Below are positions 10,800 through 22,231 of a DNA stretch of 64,000 nt, piece by piece. How positions within the stretch are numbered: position 1 is the first letter of the stretch; every line of letters starts with the position of its first letter. Source of the stretch: Pachyseris speciosa (lineage: Eukaryota; Cnidaria; Anthozoa; Scleractinia; Pachyseridae); NCBI GenBank assembly GCA_016490735.1, contig JAEMWC010001112.1:143501-207500 (forward strand). The letters are read 5' to 3'. The notes below the pieces were generated by a model that was not told where the DNA came from, did not search any database, and was given only the letters and a program-made list of their open reading frames with translations. Both the position numbers and the translations under genes were made by a program.

Positions 10800-11337
10800 T
10801 GATATGTTGAGGACCGCAAATGACAGATATTTAATATGTTAGCTTCGTGCCTTCGTTGTTTGGAGCAGTCCAGGCGTTCTTGGTTTGGAAACAGAATAAA
10901 GGAGAGCTAGTTATTTGGTTGTTCTGACTTAGGATGTTTTCATTTTCACACGACGAAGATGAGTTTTCGTCGTGTATTTTTGCATTTTACAATATATTTC
11001 GAAACTGAACTGTGAATTTGTAGTAACTGAAGGTGAGAACAGCCATCGTTTGCAAATATGACGTCGACTTAAAGCAAATGTTATAGGGGGCTATGATTTG
11101 TTATTTTATTTTGTTATTTTTTTGTTATTTTATTATCTCGCCACATAGAAAAAATTACAAATAGAATGGAAAAGATAATCAATAGCTAATTAATATTAAA
11201 TTTAAAGTGTACAAACAACTTTGAAGGAGTGACTGTGGCGGGGAAATCTCCGAGAAGCAAAGCTTATGAGGAATAGAGATTCCCCCCCACGGGCATTAAA
11301 TATTAAATGTTCAATATTAAATATTAAATATTAAATC
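10800..11337. other. AT-rich spacer with (ATTAA)n-like repeats
   Basis: It has T-rich and TATTAAA-rich tracts, with tandem TTAAATATTAAA next to the Penelope-like element. No gene is seen. Confidence 0.5.
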
Positions 11338-12884
11338 TTGTCGATAACCGCCTTAACTCACAGGTCAATACTAATACTGATAACATACCACCTAATCTTG
11401 CTGATAACGTCTCCAACGCAGCTCATTCTCCCACTGTCACCCGCACACGTACACGCTCTCGTCGCAAACCTAAACCTGTTAACCCTCAACTAGATAATTC
11501 TTCTGTCATTAATCTCTCCAGCTGTTCTCTATCTACTGACGAGAAATCTGTTCTTTCACGTGGACTCACATTTTGCCCCACACCACGACACATAAACTGG
11601 TCGGAAATTTCAGCTGACATTTATGACTTTTCACGACGTATGCGACTAACCGTGTATTTTTTCGACGATAACACTAACACACCCAACGCCAACGAAGACC
11701 ACAATCCCTTCCATAACAAAAGTACTTGGAACCCCCCCAACGACAGAGAACAAGCCCTTAACACTTTCTTAGACGCTGTTAAACTGGACATAACCACCTC
11801 TAAACCTAAACCTATTCGTGACAATCTCACAGAAACAGAACGCCAAGCCATACACCAACTCAAACAACGACAAGACATAATTATAAAACCCGCTGACAAA
11901 GGTTCTGGTACTGTTGTTATGGACAAAACTTGGTACATCGACGAATGCAACAGACAACTTAATGACACCAAATTCTACCAACACTTAAACGAAGACATCA
12001 CTGCCGACATACAAAAACGGGTCACTGTTTATGTTAACAGAATGCATCATGACAAACTTATCGACGACAAAACCAAACAATACCTTATACAGACTGACGT
12101 AAAACCAGGACGTTTTTACATTCTTCCTAAAATACATAAACCTGGCAATCCAGGACGCCCTATTGTTTCATCTAACAGCCATCCTACTGAACGTATATCC
12201 CAGTTCGTTGACTACTACCTTCAACCTTTAGTTCATAAACTACCATCCTTTGTTAAAGATACTAACGATTTCCTTAACAAATTACTTACCATCGGTAATT
12301 TACCCGCTAACTCACTATTAGTTACACTTGATGTTTCATCATTATACACTAATATTCCACATAATGAAGGTATTAATGCCTGTGATCACTTTCTACGTAC
12401 TTCCCCTCACAATATCATTCCCACCGGCACACTTTGTGACCTCATTCGCATGATTCTCACCATGAACAACTTTTCTTTTAACGATAACCACTACCTTCAA
12501 GTCCACGGCACAGCCATGGGCACTAAAATGGCCCCTTCTTTTGCTAACCTTTTTCTTGGGCATTTCGAGGCCAACGCTTTGGAAAATGCCCCTTTTCAAC
12601 CCCACACGTGGCTGCGATATATCGATGATATTTTTATGATCTGGACTGAAGGTCTGGATAATTTAAAAATTTTCATCGATTATCTTAACAACGTTCACCC
12701 TACCATAAAATTCACCAGTTCACACTCTTTTACTAGCGTACCTTTCCTTGACGTTAATGTCTCATTAACCAACGACGGTCATATCCGTACCGACCTCTAT
12801 ACTAAACCTACAGACAAGCACCAACACTTACTCTATTCTTCTTGCCATCCTATGCATACTAAAAAGCCATTCCTTTCAGTCTAG
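11338..12884 (+). pseudogene. Penelope-type reverse transcriptase
   Basis: The continuous frame extends upstream of the ATG at 11640 and contains KPADKGSGTVVMDK, a family-typical block before the RT fingers. It also has LPKIHKPGNPGRPIVS, TLDVSSLYTNIPH, the GTAMGTKMAPSFANLFL block and the catalytic RYIDDIFMIW box. The RT copies element RNA at an endonuclease nick. The frame stops at 12884 just after CHPMHTK, where a one-base slip in AAAAA moves coding to the next frame. Confidence 0.9.
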
Positions 12885-13717
12885 CACTCCGTTTACGACG
12901 TATTTGTTCTACCGACGAAACGTTTAATACTCGCGCTGCTCAACTTACTACATATCTTCTCAAACGCGGTTACAGCCGCAATTTCATCACTAAACAAATA
13001 CAACGTGCCGCCGACATCCCCCGCAGACTCACTTTACAAACCAAAGACGTCAACAAACCGAAACGTATACCTTTTATAACGACCTTTAATCCATCACTTC
13101 CTCACATCTCTAGCATCATCAATAAACATTACAATTTACTGCTATCTTCTAACCGCTGCAAAAACATTTTTCAGCATTTGCCTGTTGTTGCCTTCAGACG
13201 TTGCCCTAATCTCCGTGACTTACTAGTCACAGCTAAACTTTCTTCTAATTCTACTAATTCACACCTACAACTCCCTTCCGGTTGTTTCCGTTGCGGTAAA
13301 AATTGCGCTACTTGTCCCTACATTTCAGATGGACTCACAAGCTATACTTTCTCTTCTACAGGTGAAACGCGCCATATTAAATCTAACCTGACCTGTGACA
13401 CTAAAAACCTCATTTACATGATTCAATGCAACCGCTGTAATTTACAATACATAGGAGAGACTAAACGACGTTTAAAAGACCGATTTAATGAACACCGCCG
13501 TACCATAGATAACCCTAACACCAAATCTAAACCTACCACAGTCGCGGAACATTTCCTCTCCTCTCCTAACCACACTGCTAATGACATGCAATTAATCCCC
13601 ATTGAGAAAATATTTTCTAACAGAGACTCAACCCGTAAGGCCAGGGAAGCTTTTTTAATTTCAAAAGGCAGAACAATTGATCCTGAAGGTCTTAACATCC
13701 GCGAAGAAACATATTAG
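12862..13717 (+). CDS. Penelope-type GIY-YIG endonuclease region
   Basis: This frame continues from the RT after the slip near 12862 through a basic linker. It then has a Cys pair block (SGCFRCGKNCATCPY) and the GIY-YIG core NLIYMIQCNRCNLQYIGETK followed by RRLKDRFNEHR. The domain nicks target DNA to prime reverse transcription. It ends at a TAG at 13715-13717. The first internal ATG is at 13178, but the frame is open upstream. Confidence 0.85.
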
Positions 13718-13854
13718 TTAATTTTTTCTTCTAAGTTTATCTTTTTTAAACCTTTTTTCTAGTATTTTATTTTACACTGTCAATCATTTTAGTTTTACGT
13801 GTTTCCGGTATATAACTACATAAACACCCCTTCCAATGTAAATTCTCATTGTAC

Positions 13855-13883
13855 CTGAAGAAGGCTGGTTTGGCCAGCCGAAA
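13855..13883 (+). ncRNA. Hairpin with hammerhead-like core at Penelope 3-prime end
   Basis: CTGAAGA is followed by a six-base-pair stem (GGCTGG..CCAGCC) and GAAA, echoing a hammerhead core (CUGANGA, stem II, GAAA). Penelope-like elements are known to carry hammerhead motifs. Here an extra A lies between CTGAAGA and the stem, and I cannot place helices I and III, so activity is doubtful. Confidence 0.35.
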
Positions 13884-14044
13884 TATAGTACACACAACTT
13901 AAAACCATTCTACGTTGTATCGGCCCTTGCTTTTATACTCTCTATTAAATATTACTAGGCGGCATTTAAAAACAAAGAAAAAACATGTATTTTAAGTATA
14001 TGAGTGTGATTGGACAAAAAGATAGATATAAAGTGTTCTGGTAA

Positions 14045-15750
14045 TTAGGTTGTGTCTTGTCTGGCCCTTAAAAATGGTTTGATCACACGCTTGAATATAT
14101 TAAAAGTCGGGGCGTTTTTGATGTTGCTCGGTAATGAATTCCATATCCTAGGACCTTGAAACAGGATCAAAAATTTTTTGATATTTGTTCTACACGTATG
14201 AGATCGGTAAAGGTCAGAGTATCTCGTTGAATATTGATGAATCTGATTTCCAGTTTGAAAGATTTGATTAAAAGCAGTAGGTAAAGCGTCATGATGATAT
14301 AAGTACATAAAAGAACTTACTTGGAACGTGTAGATACTAAAGACATCAAGAATTTTTAAATTTGCCAAAAGAGGTTAACTTGAAGCCTTATAGTCAGCCT
14401 TGGAGATCGCCCGGACTGCTCTTTTCTGTAGTAGGTAAAAATTAAATTGCAGTAAGTAAGATAAGGATAAACAAGGGCATAGTATAGTGTAAGAAGAGAT
14501 TTTGAGGGCAAATAGTATTTAGCTTTATAAAGTAACTCGATAGATTTAGAAATCTTAGCCGTAATAAAATTTACATGAGTTTTCCACGTAAAGTGCTGAT
14601 CAATATAAACTCCAAGAAACTTAGTATTGTCTACTTGTTCAAGTACATTATTTTCTATGACAATCTGCCTACTGATAGGTAACGTTTTTTGCCTTGGTCT
14701 GAAGATCATTAGTTTTGTTTTCTTGACGTTTATTGATAACTTATTGGCTTTTAGCCAAGTTGAAACATTGTGGAGCTGGTCGTTAAGATGGGAGGTAAGT
14801 ACATCCAGGTCACTATGTTCAAAAAATATACTGGTGTCATCAGCAAATAATATAAATTCGAGTTCATTAGAACTAGAGCAGGCTGGGAGATCATTTATAT
14901 AAATAGTAAAAAAGAGGGGGCCTAGTATAGAGCCTTGCGGTACGCCACAAATTTGTCTTAAAGCATCGGATTTAAAATCATCAATTTGGACATATTGTAT
15001 TCTATTACAAAAATAGTCAGTTATCCATTGATGGGCTGTCGCAGTGATGCCACATGCTTCCAATTTAGATAATAGTATTGCATGATCTAGGGTATCAAAG
15101 GCTTTTGATAAGTCAAGAAATATTCCAGCTAAGTATTTTTGACAGTCAACGGCGTGGGCGACTTTGTTCATAAAATTAATCAAAGCGTGGGAAGTAGAGT
15201 GGCCAGGACGGAAACCGAATTGATGTTTAAATAATATGTCATTATAAACAGCTCTTTCGAAAATTTTAGAAAAGGCAGGAAGTATAGCAATTGGTCGGTA
15301 GTTTCGTGCTAAGCTAGCGTTATCAGATTTAAAGATAGGAATAATTTTAGATATTTTCAGTCTATCTGGAAAAACTCCTGATGACAAAGATAGGTTAATA
15401 ATTGATAACAGCGGATCTGAGATGAGGTCGAGTGTTTTTTTGATAATAGAAATTGGAACGTTATCAGGTCCGGGGGCCTTTCCGTCTTTAAAACCTTTTG
15501 TTATTGTTTTGAGTTCCTCAGCGGTTACATGAATGAAGGTTGACAGAGAGTCTGAGGGCACACTGCTTATAAAATCCTGGAACGACTTGGAGGCAGGGGC
15601 TATTTTCTCAGCCAAATTTAGACCGATGTTTGTGAAATATTTACAAAATTTGTTGGCAATTATTTCTTTACTGTTAATGCTTTCACCATTTTCAGCTACT
15701 AAGGGGTATGTCAACTTCTTCTTTTTGTTATGGCCTATTGCATTATTCAA
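14045..15750 (-). pseudogene. LINE reverse transcriptase
   Basis: The RT has FKDGKAPGPDNVPISII, KSDNASLARNYRPIAILP, HQFGFRPGHSTSHAL, FLDLSKAFDTLDHA, CGVPQGSILGPLFFTIYIND and the catalytic FADDTSIF box. It is in the same frame as the endonuclease ORF and is separated from it by one TAG. The C-terminal region (RIWNSLPSNIKNAPTFNIF) is in another frame from 14368 to 14045, so a frameshift lies near 14360. Confidence 0.85.
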
Positions 15751-15762
15751 AATCCTCCACGT

Positions 15763-17563
15763 CTACTTGATGTTAGTCTTGTTAATTTCAATTTGATTTT
15801 CAAAATAGAGCCTCTTGGCATTTCTAAGAAGATTAGTTGGTTTGTTTTTATACGTTTTGTATTTGAGAAGTTTTTCATTCGATCGATGATCAAGGTATTG
15901 CTTGTATAGCTTATTTTTCTTATTGATTGACCTAAGTAAGCTCTTTGTAAGCCAAGGTTTCCTAAAGGAATTCAGAGCCTTACCTTTGATAGTTTTAAAA
16001 GGGAAACACGTATCAAATAAGCCAGTGTACTTGTCAATGAAAATATTGTAAGCGGTATTAGGATCATTGGCATTGTTGGCCTGATCAGAGAGATCCCAGT
16101 CAATATTTTCTAGTTTGTGTCTAAATTCATTGACTCTTATCTCGCTGGTATCTCGAATAGTAAAGCTGTTGCTGTCTTTACGCAAGGAATCACCAAAAAC
16201 AATTGGATAGATCGGTAGGTGATCTGAGATATCACTAATGATCAAACCACTTTTTAAGGACACTGTAGTATTGTTTGTAAAAATGTTGTCTATAAGCATC
16301 GCAGAATGTGCTGTAATTCTTGTGGGTTTTGTAATCATTGGCAGAAAACCAAAAGCAAAAAGCGATTCAATGAATTGAGCGGTGATTGAATGGGATTCAT
16401 GCTTCGGTAAATCCAAATTAAAATCACCAGTTATATAACAATGCTTATTGCCTTTGGTGACACCTGAGATAATTTCATTTACTTTCTCTATTAATTCCAC
16501 AGTGTTTTCAGAAGGAGGGCGATAAATAACTCCAATTACCATACTTTTATGTTGTGGAATAAAAATTTCAACGAAAAGATACTCAATAATATTTACATCG
16601 GATACATTAAACTCTGGCAGGATTTTATATGAAAAATTTTTGTCGATAAAGAGGCCAACTCCTCCGCCAATTCTATTAGTGCGATGGTTGCTAACAAAAT
16701 TGTAACCTTCAAAGCTTAGGTCATTAACATTACTTTCTTTTACCCATGTCTCCGTTATGGGAAGAAATGAAAACTTATGATTTATACTGGCTAGTAAGTG
16801 GGCAAGGGCGTCTTGGTTTTTAACTAGGCTGCGGGCATTTAAATGAAATAGCGAGTAGGATATTAAGTTATTACCACCCGTTAGCCCATTCAAATCTTCC
16901 ACAGTCTCGTAATTGCAATAACTAGCTGAACTAGCATAACTTTTTTTATTTAAATCAGGGTCAAGGTCACTATTAGGATCACTAAGGCTAGAATGTTGGT
17001 CAAGAATTGGGTTGAAAAAAAGTGTTTCAAGTTGATCAGTGTCATAGCTTATTGTCCCATGTTGAAACTCATAAAGGACAATTTTAAAAGCATTGTCATC
17101 CAAATCATGGAATGGAAACTGAGACTTACAGTAATTACATAGTAAAGATCCTGTTGATTCGCTGCAGAGATGACAAGTCATATTAATCGGCATTACTAAA
17201 TTCTCCTGATGTTCTCTCATCATTTGAGCTCCAGAATTTACTGGGTTATCATAAATAACTAATTTGTCAAACCTCAGGAATGCTCTTTGGTTCTTGCGTC
17301 TTGCTTCCTTCAACTTGGGCATTAGTTCCATCCGCTTCTTAATAACACGATCAGAATAATCCTCGTTTACGAACATATATGTTCCGTGCAGCTTCTTCTT
17401 GGCTTTAAGAACTGCCTCACGATCCTTGTAGTTGAGAAACCGGGCGACAATTTTGCGAGGCTTGGAGTCAGAGCGAGGTCTACCAACACGATGAGCCCTT
17501 TCTATAACAAAGTCGGTTCCGACTTCAGGCATGTGACTTGAGATTAGGTGTTTGATTTTGATT
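15763..17563 (-). pseudogene. LINE ORF: RRM-like, zinc knuckle and endonuclease
   Basis: After the Polinton junction the frame reads FVIERAHRVGRPRSDSKPRK and KKLHGTYMFVNEDYSDRVIK, as in L1 ORF1p-like RNA-binding domains (Transposase_22 type). CHLCSESTGSLLCNYC is a likely zinc-binding segment. The endonuclease has SLFHLNARSLVKN, ITETWVKESN, GVIYRPPSENT, YITGDFNLDL and ISDHLPIYPI. It ends at an in-frame TAG just before the RT. Confidence 0.85.
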
Positions 17564-17569
17564 TCCGAT
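17564..17569 (+). other. Target-site duplication, left copy
   Basis: TCCGAT immediately precedes the AGTAGTATAG terminus. The identical TCCGAT follows the right terminus at 38381-38386. Six-base duplications are typical of Polinton/Maverick integration. Confidence 0.95.
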
Positions 17570-17650
17570 AGTAGTATAGTACTTGGGGGTACCAGAACAT
17601 TTGAAATCAGATGATACAATTCGATGATATCGTATTTTTAGCAATCTATA
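17570..17650 (+). repeat. Polinton left TIR, outer part
   Basis: The outer 81 bp match the inverse of 38300-38380 with one mismatch. Inside, both ends share GCGTGACTTTCT and GGAAAAA-type segments, but the right end has an extra block of about 48 bp repeating GATGATATC..CGTATTTTT. Confidence 0.95.
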
Positions 17651-18408
17651 GTTTATTAAAAATGCGTGACTTTCTGGGAAAAATCACCAAGCGTGACATT
17701 CTCGGAAAAATTACCTTTGAATTTGTTGAAGCAATTAAAGATGCAGAAAAATAGCAAAACTGGTGGCCACCAGAACCTCTCATGAGGGACTTAATTTGTT
17801 TTTTTGAATTACCACCCTTCATCCTTTCCTTGAGTTATATTGTTTGTTTTTTTCACCCTCCGGCTTGAGGTTGAACCGGCACTTCTGACAAGCCTAAGCT
17901 CGAATATAGCTCTACCCAACAACCCGACACCATCTCAGGGTGATTTTTTGTGTTTTTAACCCATGGAATAACGGCGGGGGTTTTTCGTTATTCCATGGGG
18001 TGGCTTGTATACATTTCGCTAACGAAAGGCCCCGCTTTTTCCAATCGTTAGATACTTTGTATACAAGCCACACTTTATCTGTGTAAAAAAACCCTTTGTG
18101 TATGCGTTTGTTTTATCATTTTTATGCTTGTGGTACATAAATGAAATTTTCAAAGATAAAAAATAATACGCATGTGTAAAAAGCGAAAACTCTGACGTAG
18201 TTTGATGACTCATTCGAAAGGGAAACCCCCCAACAAATGTTCCTGTCTCATATGCTAATTCTTCGGGTAAAGGGTCAGATAGAGGGCAGTATTTTAAATT
18301 AAATATACAACAAAACTCACAATACTATCCTGAACTAGGCAAATCAGTGGGTTTGAGGCGATAAAAACACCACAGCTATGGTGTGACGTCAACAGCTAAC
18401 TGAACTTT
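17651..18408. other. Polinton left-end non-coding region with hairpins
   Basis: It contains inner TIR-related sequence to about 17710, then T-rich DNA and two strong hairpins. Hairpin 1: CCCATGGAATAACG (17960-17973) pairs with 17986-17999. Hairpin 2: GTGGCTTGTATAC (18000-18012) pairs with 18059-18071, with a nested CTAACGA/TCGTTAG stem. A short open frame on the minus strand (18019-18213) overlaps these hairpins and has no motif support. Confidence 0.6.
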
Positions 18409-21400
18409 TTAGATTTTATAATGTCCGTATGCGTAGCTTGTCACACCATTATCATGAATATACCGCTTATCATCGAAACAGCTGAGTGATACTTTATTGA
18501 TTTCATAACTTCCTAATTTATGGTTTTGGCTTCTGATTGTTTTCATTCTATGATGCAACTGTTTATTATCAAATAGTGTCTCTTTATAATTTTCATGTTT
18601 GATGTTATTCTTAATAATATTCTTCTTAATTCCCTTAGCAGTTTTTCCTCCTTTTTGGTTGTCTTTCATATAGCTATACATTTTCGATCGTAGACCGATG
18701 AATTCACAAATTGGAACTCCTGCAGCCTCATCTTTGAATTTACCAATTACTTTTTTATTCGTCTTATCGAAATATGGAGAGTATTCTGGGTAGTCGCTGT
18801 TGTCAAATTTATTTTTATCCTTCCAGAAATTTCTATAGACGTCTTCGGTTTCGATTTCGTATGTTAATGAGTCAGTGTCTGTGAATAGTAATTTTGCTTC
18901 ATCTCCATATTTCTCTTTGATGTAGTTGTAGTGGAATTCATACATCAATGTCTTGCTAAGGTCTAGAATACACATCCCCACATATGCCGGCCTGTTCAGG
19001 GTAAGTGTTTCTTTAATCTTATGCACAGCTACTAGATTTTCATTGAATATTTTACTGCTAACATATGTCGGTTTAGCAGCCATTTTTAATAGTTTCTTTT
19101 CATCGGTGACTAAACTGACGTCTACTCGCTTTCTGAGGTTTTCCATCGTTTTTCCGAAGACCGAATTGTTCATGAGTTTGAAGAAGTCTTTCTCAAAGGC
19201 ATTTTTAGCATTAGTTCTTTTCTGAGTGTTGAAATTAATATATTGCTTCAACCATGCGGACTGATTGAACTCTAGGACTCGATGGACTTTAGTTATTTTC
19301 AAACCGAGATCAGTGTATAATTGGAGGTTCCTATAATGGAGCACGTATTTTTCTTTGTTGCTTAATGTTGGTATTAGTTTATGTACCAGACCAGTTGATA
19401 TTTTATATTTCTTCGCGATGTTTTTGCAATAATCTGATAGCATGTCCTCGGTCACTTTAATCTTTTCCTGTCCAAGTGGGTAGTCATTATGCAGATCATG
19501 TAACTCTTGGGGGTATTCTAAATCAACTTCAAGTATCAAACCCTTCTCACTATCTTCTTTATACTTAGCTAGGTCTATCTTATCGATCTGTTTTTGTGTC
19601 ATCCATTTGAAACCACCGGTTGGTAAATATTGACTCATAGCCCAACCGTATAGATTATTAGCATCGAGATACATGATGTACTTCGAGGGCGCCTTCTCAT
19701 CGTATTCTTTCATGTATTTATTGTTTGCTTTTCCATATCGGTTTGCTATATAACTTATTCCTCCACGTATACCCTTTTCAATGAATTGAAACATGTCAAT
19801 GTCAGTCATTAGTTCTAGTTTTATATCAGTCATTTTCAGCATAGCTTCCCAAGATAGCCCAGGGCTAGTGAAATAATGACATGGGTCTAGTTTATAGTAT
19901 TCAAGACACGTTTTCCTGAAGTTTTCGAATACATCAGCTAATAGAAGGATGTCTGATTTAAGGTATAGGTCATGATACTCACCCATATTTTTGAGAGAGA
20001 ATGTATTCCACACATTCTGGGCATGTGTATAGTCTTTATCACTTATATGTTCATCATTTAATATGCTGTAAAATTTTTCTTTCGGTGGTAGCTTTTCATT
20101 GAATTTATCAAAGCTATCCATGAAGTCGTATGGATAAACTCCTTTTTGAGACATTAAATCAAGATCATTACCTTTGAACTCTTGAGAGGTATATTTCAAG
20201 GCTTCTTTTGGAAGATTACTGACAAGTCTATCCAAACTAGAGCTCATGAATTGAAAACTATCAATGAAGGTTAAATTATTACCAAGCATGAAAGCCATAT
20301 ACTTTTCCATATTGTTGGGAATAGCATTGATTGCCATTTGACACTTTTCACCTTTCTTATTTGTGTAAGCGTGTTTCTTAACAATAGCTCCAATTTCTTG
20401 CATAATAAAATGACTGTCATAACCTCTCAAATTATGGAATATAACTGGAATTTTTATTTCTTCTGCATTTACTCTAAGTTTAAGGTTACATTCTTGATGA
20501 GCAGAACCTCTGTATTTACCAGTGATATGACAATGATCTCGAACTCTAATATCTTTATCAGTATATATTTTGTTACAAATATGACATTCTTTGGCTTTTT
20601 GAAATTCCTCCTCATCCTCTTTCATCATTTTTAATGGTTTGTTGAATTCCTTTTTCATGACCTTCTTACAATATTTGACTTCCTCCAGCATAGCTTCCAT
20701 AAATTTGTAAACGGCTTTTTCACCTCTGTAAATTTGTATTGGTTTGCTATGTTTGTCGTCATAACAACAAACTACTTTATAACCATATCCACAGTCTGTG
20801 TGCTTCTGGTATGCTTCTGTGTATGATTTATCATTATTAGGTTGACAACCGGATATCTTTTCAGTTATAGCCTCAAAGTCTGCATAGATTACAAATGGTG
20901 TGGGCAGTTGTTTATGGAAGTTGTTGAATTTTAGTATGTTTTTACCTTTTTCTGGTATTTTTATCGCTTGTGTGCCATTTACCAGGATACAGTTGCCCTT
21001 GTGATCATTCAAGACCCTTTCAGAGCTAAAACACTGCAAACAATGCATGCAGAAATGCTTTCTTTCCTTGTGTCTCCTTTGATTGTACATGAATTTGTTG
21101 AAATCTTTGATGAGTACATAGTGCTTGTTTTCATCTTCAGTTATCAATAAAAGATTCATGTGATCTTTGTTCTTTTCATTTGAAATATAGATTGGGAAAG
21201 GTTGTTTGTCCTCATAACCAAATACATTGATGTTTATATTATTTTGTTTTTCAATCTTGTTATACTGTTTTGTTGTGACTGGGAATTCAATCCCTGAATA
21301 ATTTAAGTTGTCTACATATTCCTTGTCTGATTTTTTGATTCTCTGTGGGTTTTTGTCTTGTGGATTCAAATGTCTGATGTGACACCATCTGAAGCATTCA

Positions 21401-22140
21401 TTATCCTCATTTTTCATATTAATCAATCCCTTTGCATTGTTTCTGAGTTCCTGTGGTAGTTTTATGTATGAGGAGCCTTTCATTGGTTGATATTTGACAA
21501 CATTAAGATAATGACTGTCAACAGATTCAATAGTCCAACCAGAACCTTCAGATACCCATACAGCTATTTTATTCAAGATTTGCTGTTTTGATATTTTTAG
21601 TGATTCAGTGACTTCCAGATTGTTCACAATTGTTTGAGCTGGACTGTTAAAATATGCGGTCTTATACACTGTTTCTCCATCTGATGTTTTTGTGAATGTT
21701 ACCTTGAGTGTTTCAACAAATTTCAGTCCTTTCATTTCATTTAACAGATTTTTTATATGATATGCAATAGCCATTCTTGTGTTTAGTAGTTGCTCTAGCG
21801 GGTCTTTGTCATTTTTTATGTCAATTTCATAAGACTTTGTGTATCCTTTCAGAGCTTTCTCTGTTTGCTCTATCTTAGTTCTGGGTGCTGGTACTGGTTT
21901 TGGTTTGTAAGTTCTTGGTTTGGGTATTGGTTTGTAATCATCCCTAAATTCTAATGGTGGAAGAATTATGTCGTTTTCATAATCTTGAACCATTTGTTTT
22001 ACACTCCTGCGAGGCGCTGGCACTGGCCTCTGTACAGGCTTGGTATCATCTACCACAATAACTTTTGGCTTCTTCTGTTGCTTCAACAGCAATTTAATCA
22101 ATTGAGATTTGCTAAGTTTCTTGAGATTTTTTTTGTCCAT
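18409..22140 (-). CDS. polB: Protein-primed family B DNA polymerase
   Basis: The intact 1,243-residue protein replicates the element from its ends by protein priming, as known for Polinton PolB. The N-terminus is basic with proline-rich PVPAPRRS and PKPVPAPRT. A Cys/His segment (HFCMHCLQC..HKGNC) is near residue 364. Exo I is IYADFEAI (about 419), exo II HNLRGYDSHF (about 571) and exo III YHDLYLKSDILLL (about 724). A CHICN..DHCHITGKYRG segment (about 519-550) resembles an endonuclease VII zinc fold. Polymerase motifs are DANNLYGWAM (about 825), NNSVFGKTMEN (about 989) and FTDTDS (about 1088). All catalytic acids are present. The start codon is followed by lysine-rich MDKKNLKK. No TCTA late-type motif precedes it. 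It diverges from the HNH gene. Confidence 0.97.
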   Translation of the reverse strand: MDKKNLKKLSKSQLIKLLLKQQKKPKVIVVDDTKPVQRPVPAPRRSVKQMVQDYENDIILPPLEFRDDYKPIPKPRTYKPKPVPAPRTKIEQTEKALKGYTKSYEIDIKNDKDPLEQLLNTRMAIAYHIKNLLNEMKGLKFVETLKVTFTKTSDGETVYKTAYFNSPAQTIVNNLEVTESLKISKQQILNKIAVWVSEGSGWTIESVDSHYLNVVKYQPMKGSSYIKLPQELRNNAKGLINMKNEDNECFRWCHIRHLNPQDKNPQRIKKSDKEYVDNLNYSGIEFPVTTKQYNKIEKQNNININVFGYEDKQPFPIYISNEKNKDHMNLLLITEDENKHYVLIKDFNKFMYNQRRHKERKHFCMHCLQCFSSERVLNDHKGNCILVNGTQAIKIPEKGKNILKFNNFHKQLPTPFVIYADFEAITEKISGCQPNNDKSYTEAYQKHTDCGYGYKVVCCYDDKHSKPIQIYRGEKAVYKFMEAMLEEVKYCKKVMKKEFNKPLKMMKEDEEEFQKAKECHICNKIYTDKDIRVRDHCHITGKYRGSAHQECNLKLRVNAEEIKIPVIFHNLRGYDSHFIMQEIGAIVKKHAYTNKKGEKCQMAINAIPNNMEKYMAFMLGNNLTFIDSFQFMSSSLDRLVSNLPKEALKYTSQEFKGNDLDLMSQKGVYPYDFMDSFDKFNEKLPPKEKFYSILNDEHISDKDYTHAQNVWNTFSLKNMGEYHDLYLKSDILLLADVFENFRKTCLEYYKLDPCHYFTSPGLSWEAMLKMTDIKLELMTDIDMFQFIEKGIRGGISYIANRYGKANNKYMKEYDEKAPSKYIMYLDANNLYGWAMSQYLPTGGFKWMTQKQIDKIDLAKYKEDSEKGLILEVDLEYPQELHDLHNDYPLGQEKIKVTEDMLSDYCKNIAKKYKISTGLVHKLIPTLSNKEKYVLHYRNLQLYTDLGLKITKVHRVLEFNQSAWLKQYINFNTQKRTNAKNAFEKDFFKLMNNSVFGKTMENLRKRVDVSLVTDEKKLLKMAAKPTYVSSKIFNENLVAVHKIKETLTLNRPAYVGMCILDLSKTLMYEFHYNYIKEKYGDEAKLLFTDTDSLTYEIETEDVYRNFWKDKNKFDNSDYPEYSPYFDKTNKKVIGKFKDEAAGVPICEFIGLRSKMYSYMKDNQKGGKTAKGIKKNIIKNNIKHENYKETLFDNKQLHHRMKTIRSQNHKLGSYEINKVSLSCFDDKRYIHDNGVTSYAYGHYKI

Positions 22141-22231
22141 GTTATAATATTATATAAGATATTATTTTTTAAATATATTTTAAACATTTTATATGAATTT
22201 TATTTAAACGATAATTATATAGAACTATAAT
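22141..22231. promoter_or_regulatory. Divergent promoter region between polB and HNH gene
   Basis: About 90 bp of nearly pure A/T (TATAATATTATATAAG and ATTATATAGAACTATAAT) separates the two divergent starts. TATA-like strings are present on both sides and there is no TCTA at the late-gene spacing. Confidence 0.4.

Larger units (their letters stand above)
11338..13960 (+). mobile_element. Penelope-like retroelement, 5-prime truncated
   Basis: This is one coding unit with reverse transcriptase followed by a GIY-YIG endonuclease, the architecture specific to canonical Penelope-like elements. A terminal hairpin region follows at about 13855. The frame is open from about 11338 without an ATG, so the 5-prime part is missing. 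A one-base shift in an A run near 12862 separates RT and endonuclease frames, so the copy is probably dead. No second terminal repeat copy was found. Confidence 0.9.
13985..17569 (-). mobile_element. CR1-like LINE, 3-prime part (split by the Polinton)
   Basis: The minus-strand element codes for an ORF1-type RNA-binding region, a zinc-knuckle segment, AP-type endonuclease and reverse transcriptase. Its 5-prime part lies across the Polinton at 38381-38743, and the reading frame matches at the duplicated TCCGAT. The copy has an in-frame TAG at 15763-15765 and a frameshift near 14360. The clade is inferred from the RT motifs. Confidence 0.85.

Noticed and set aside
18019..18213. 64-codon ORF at the Polinton left end
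   Set aside because: It overlaps the hairpins, has biased T-rich composition and no motif or TCTA signal.
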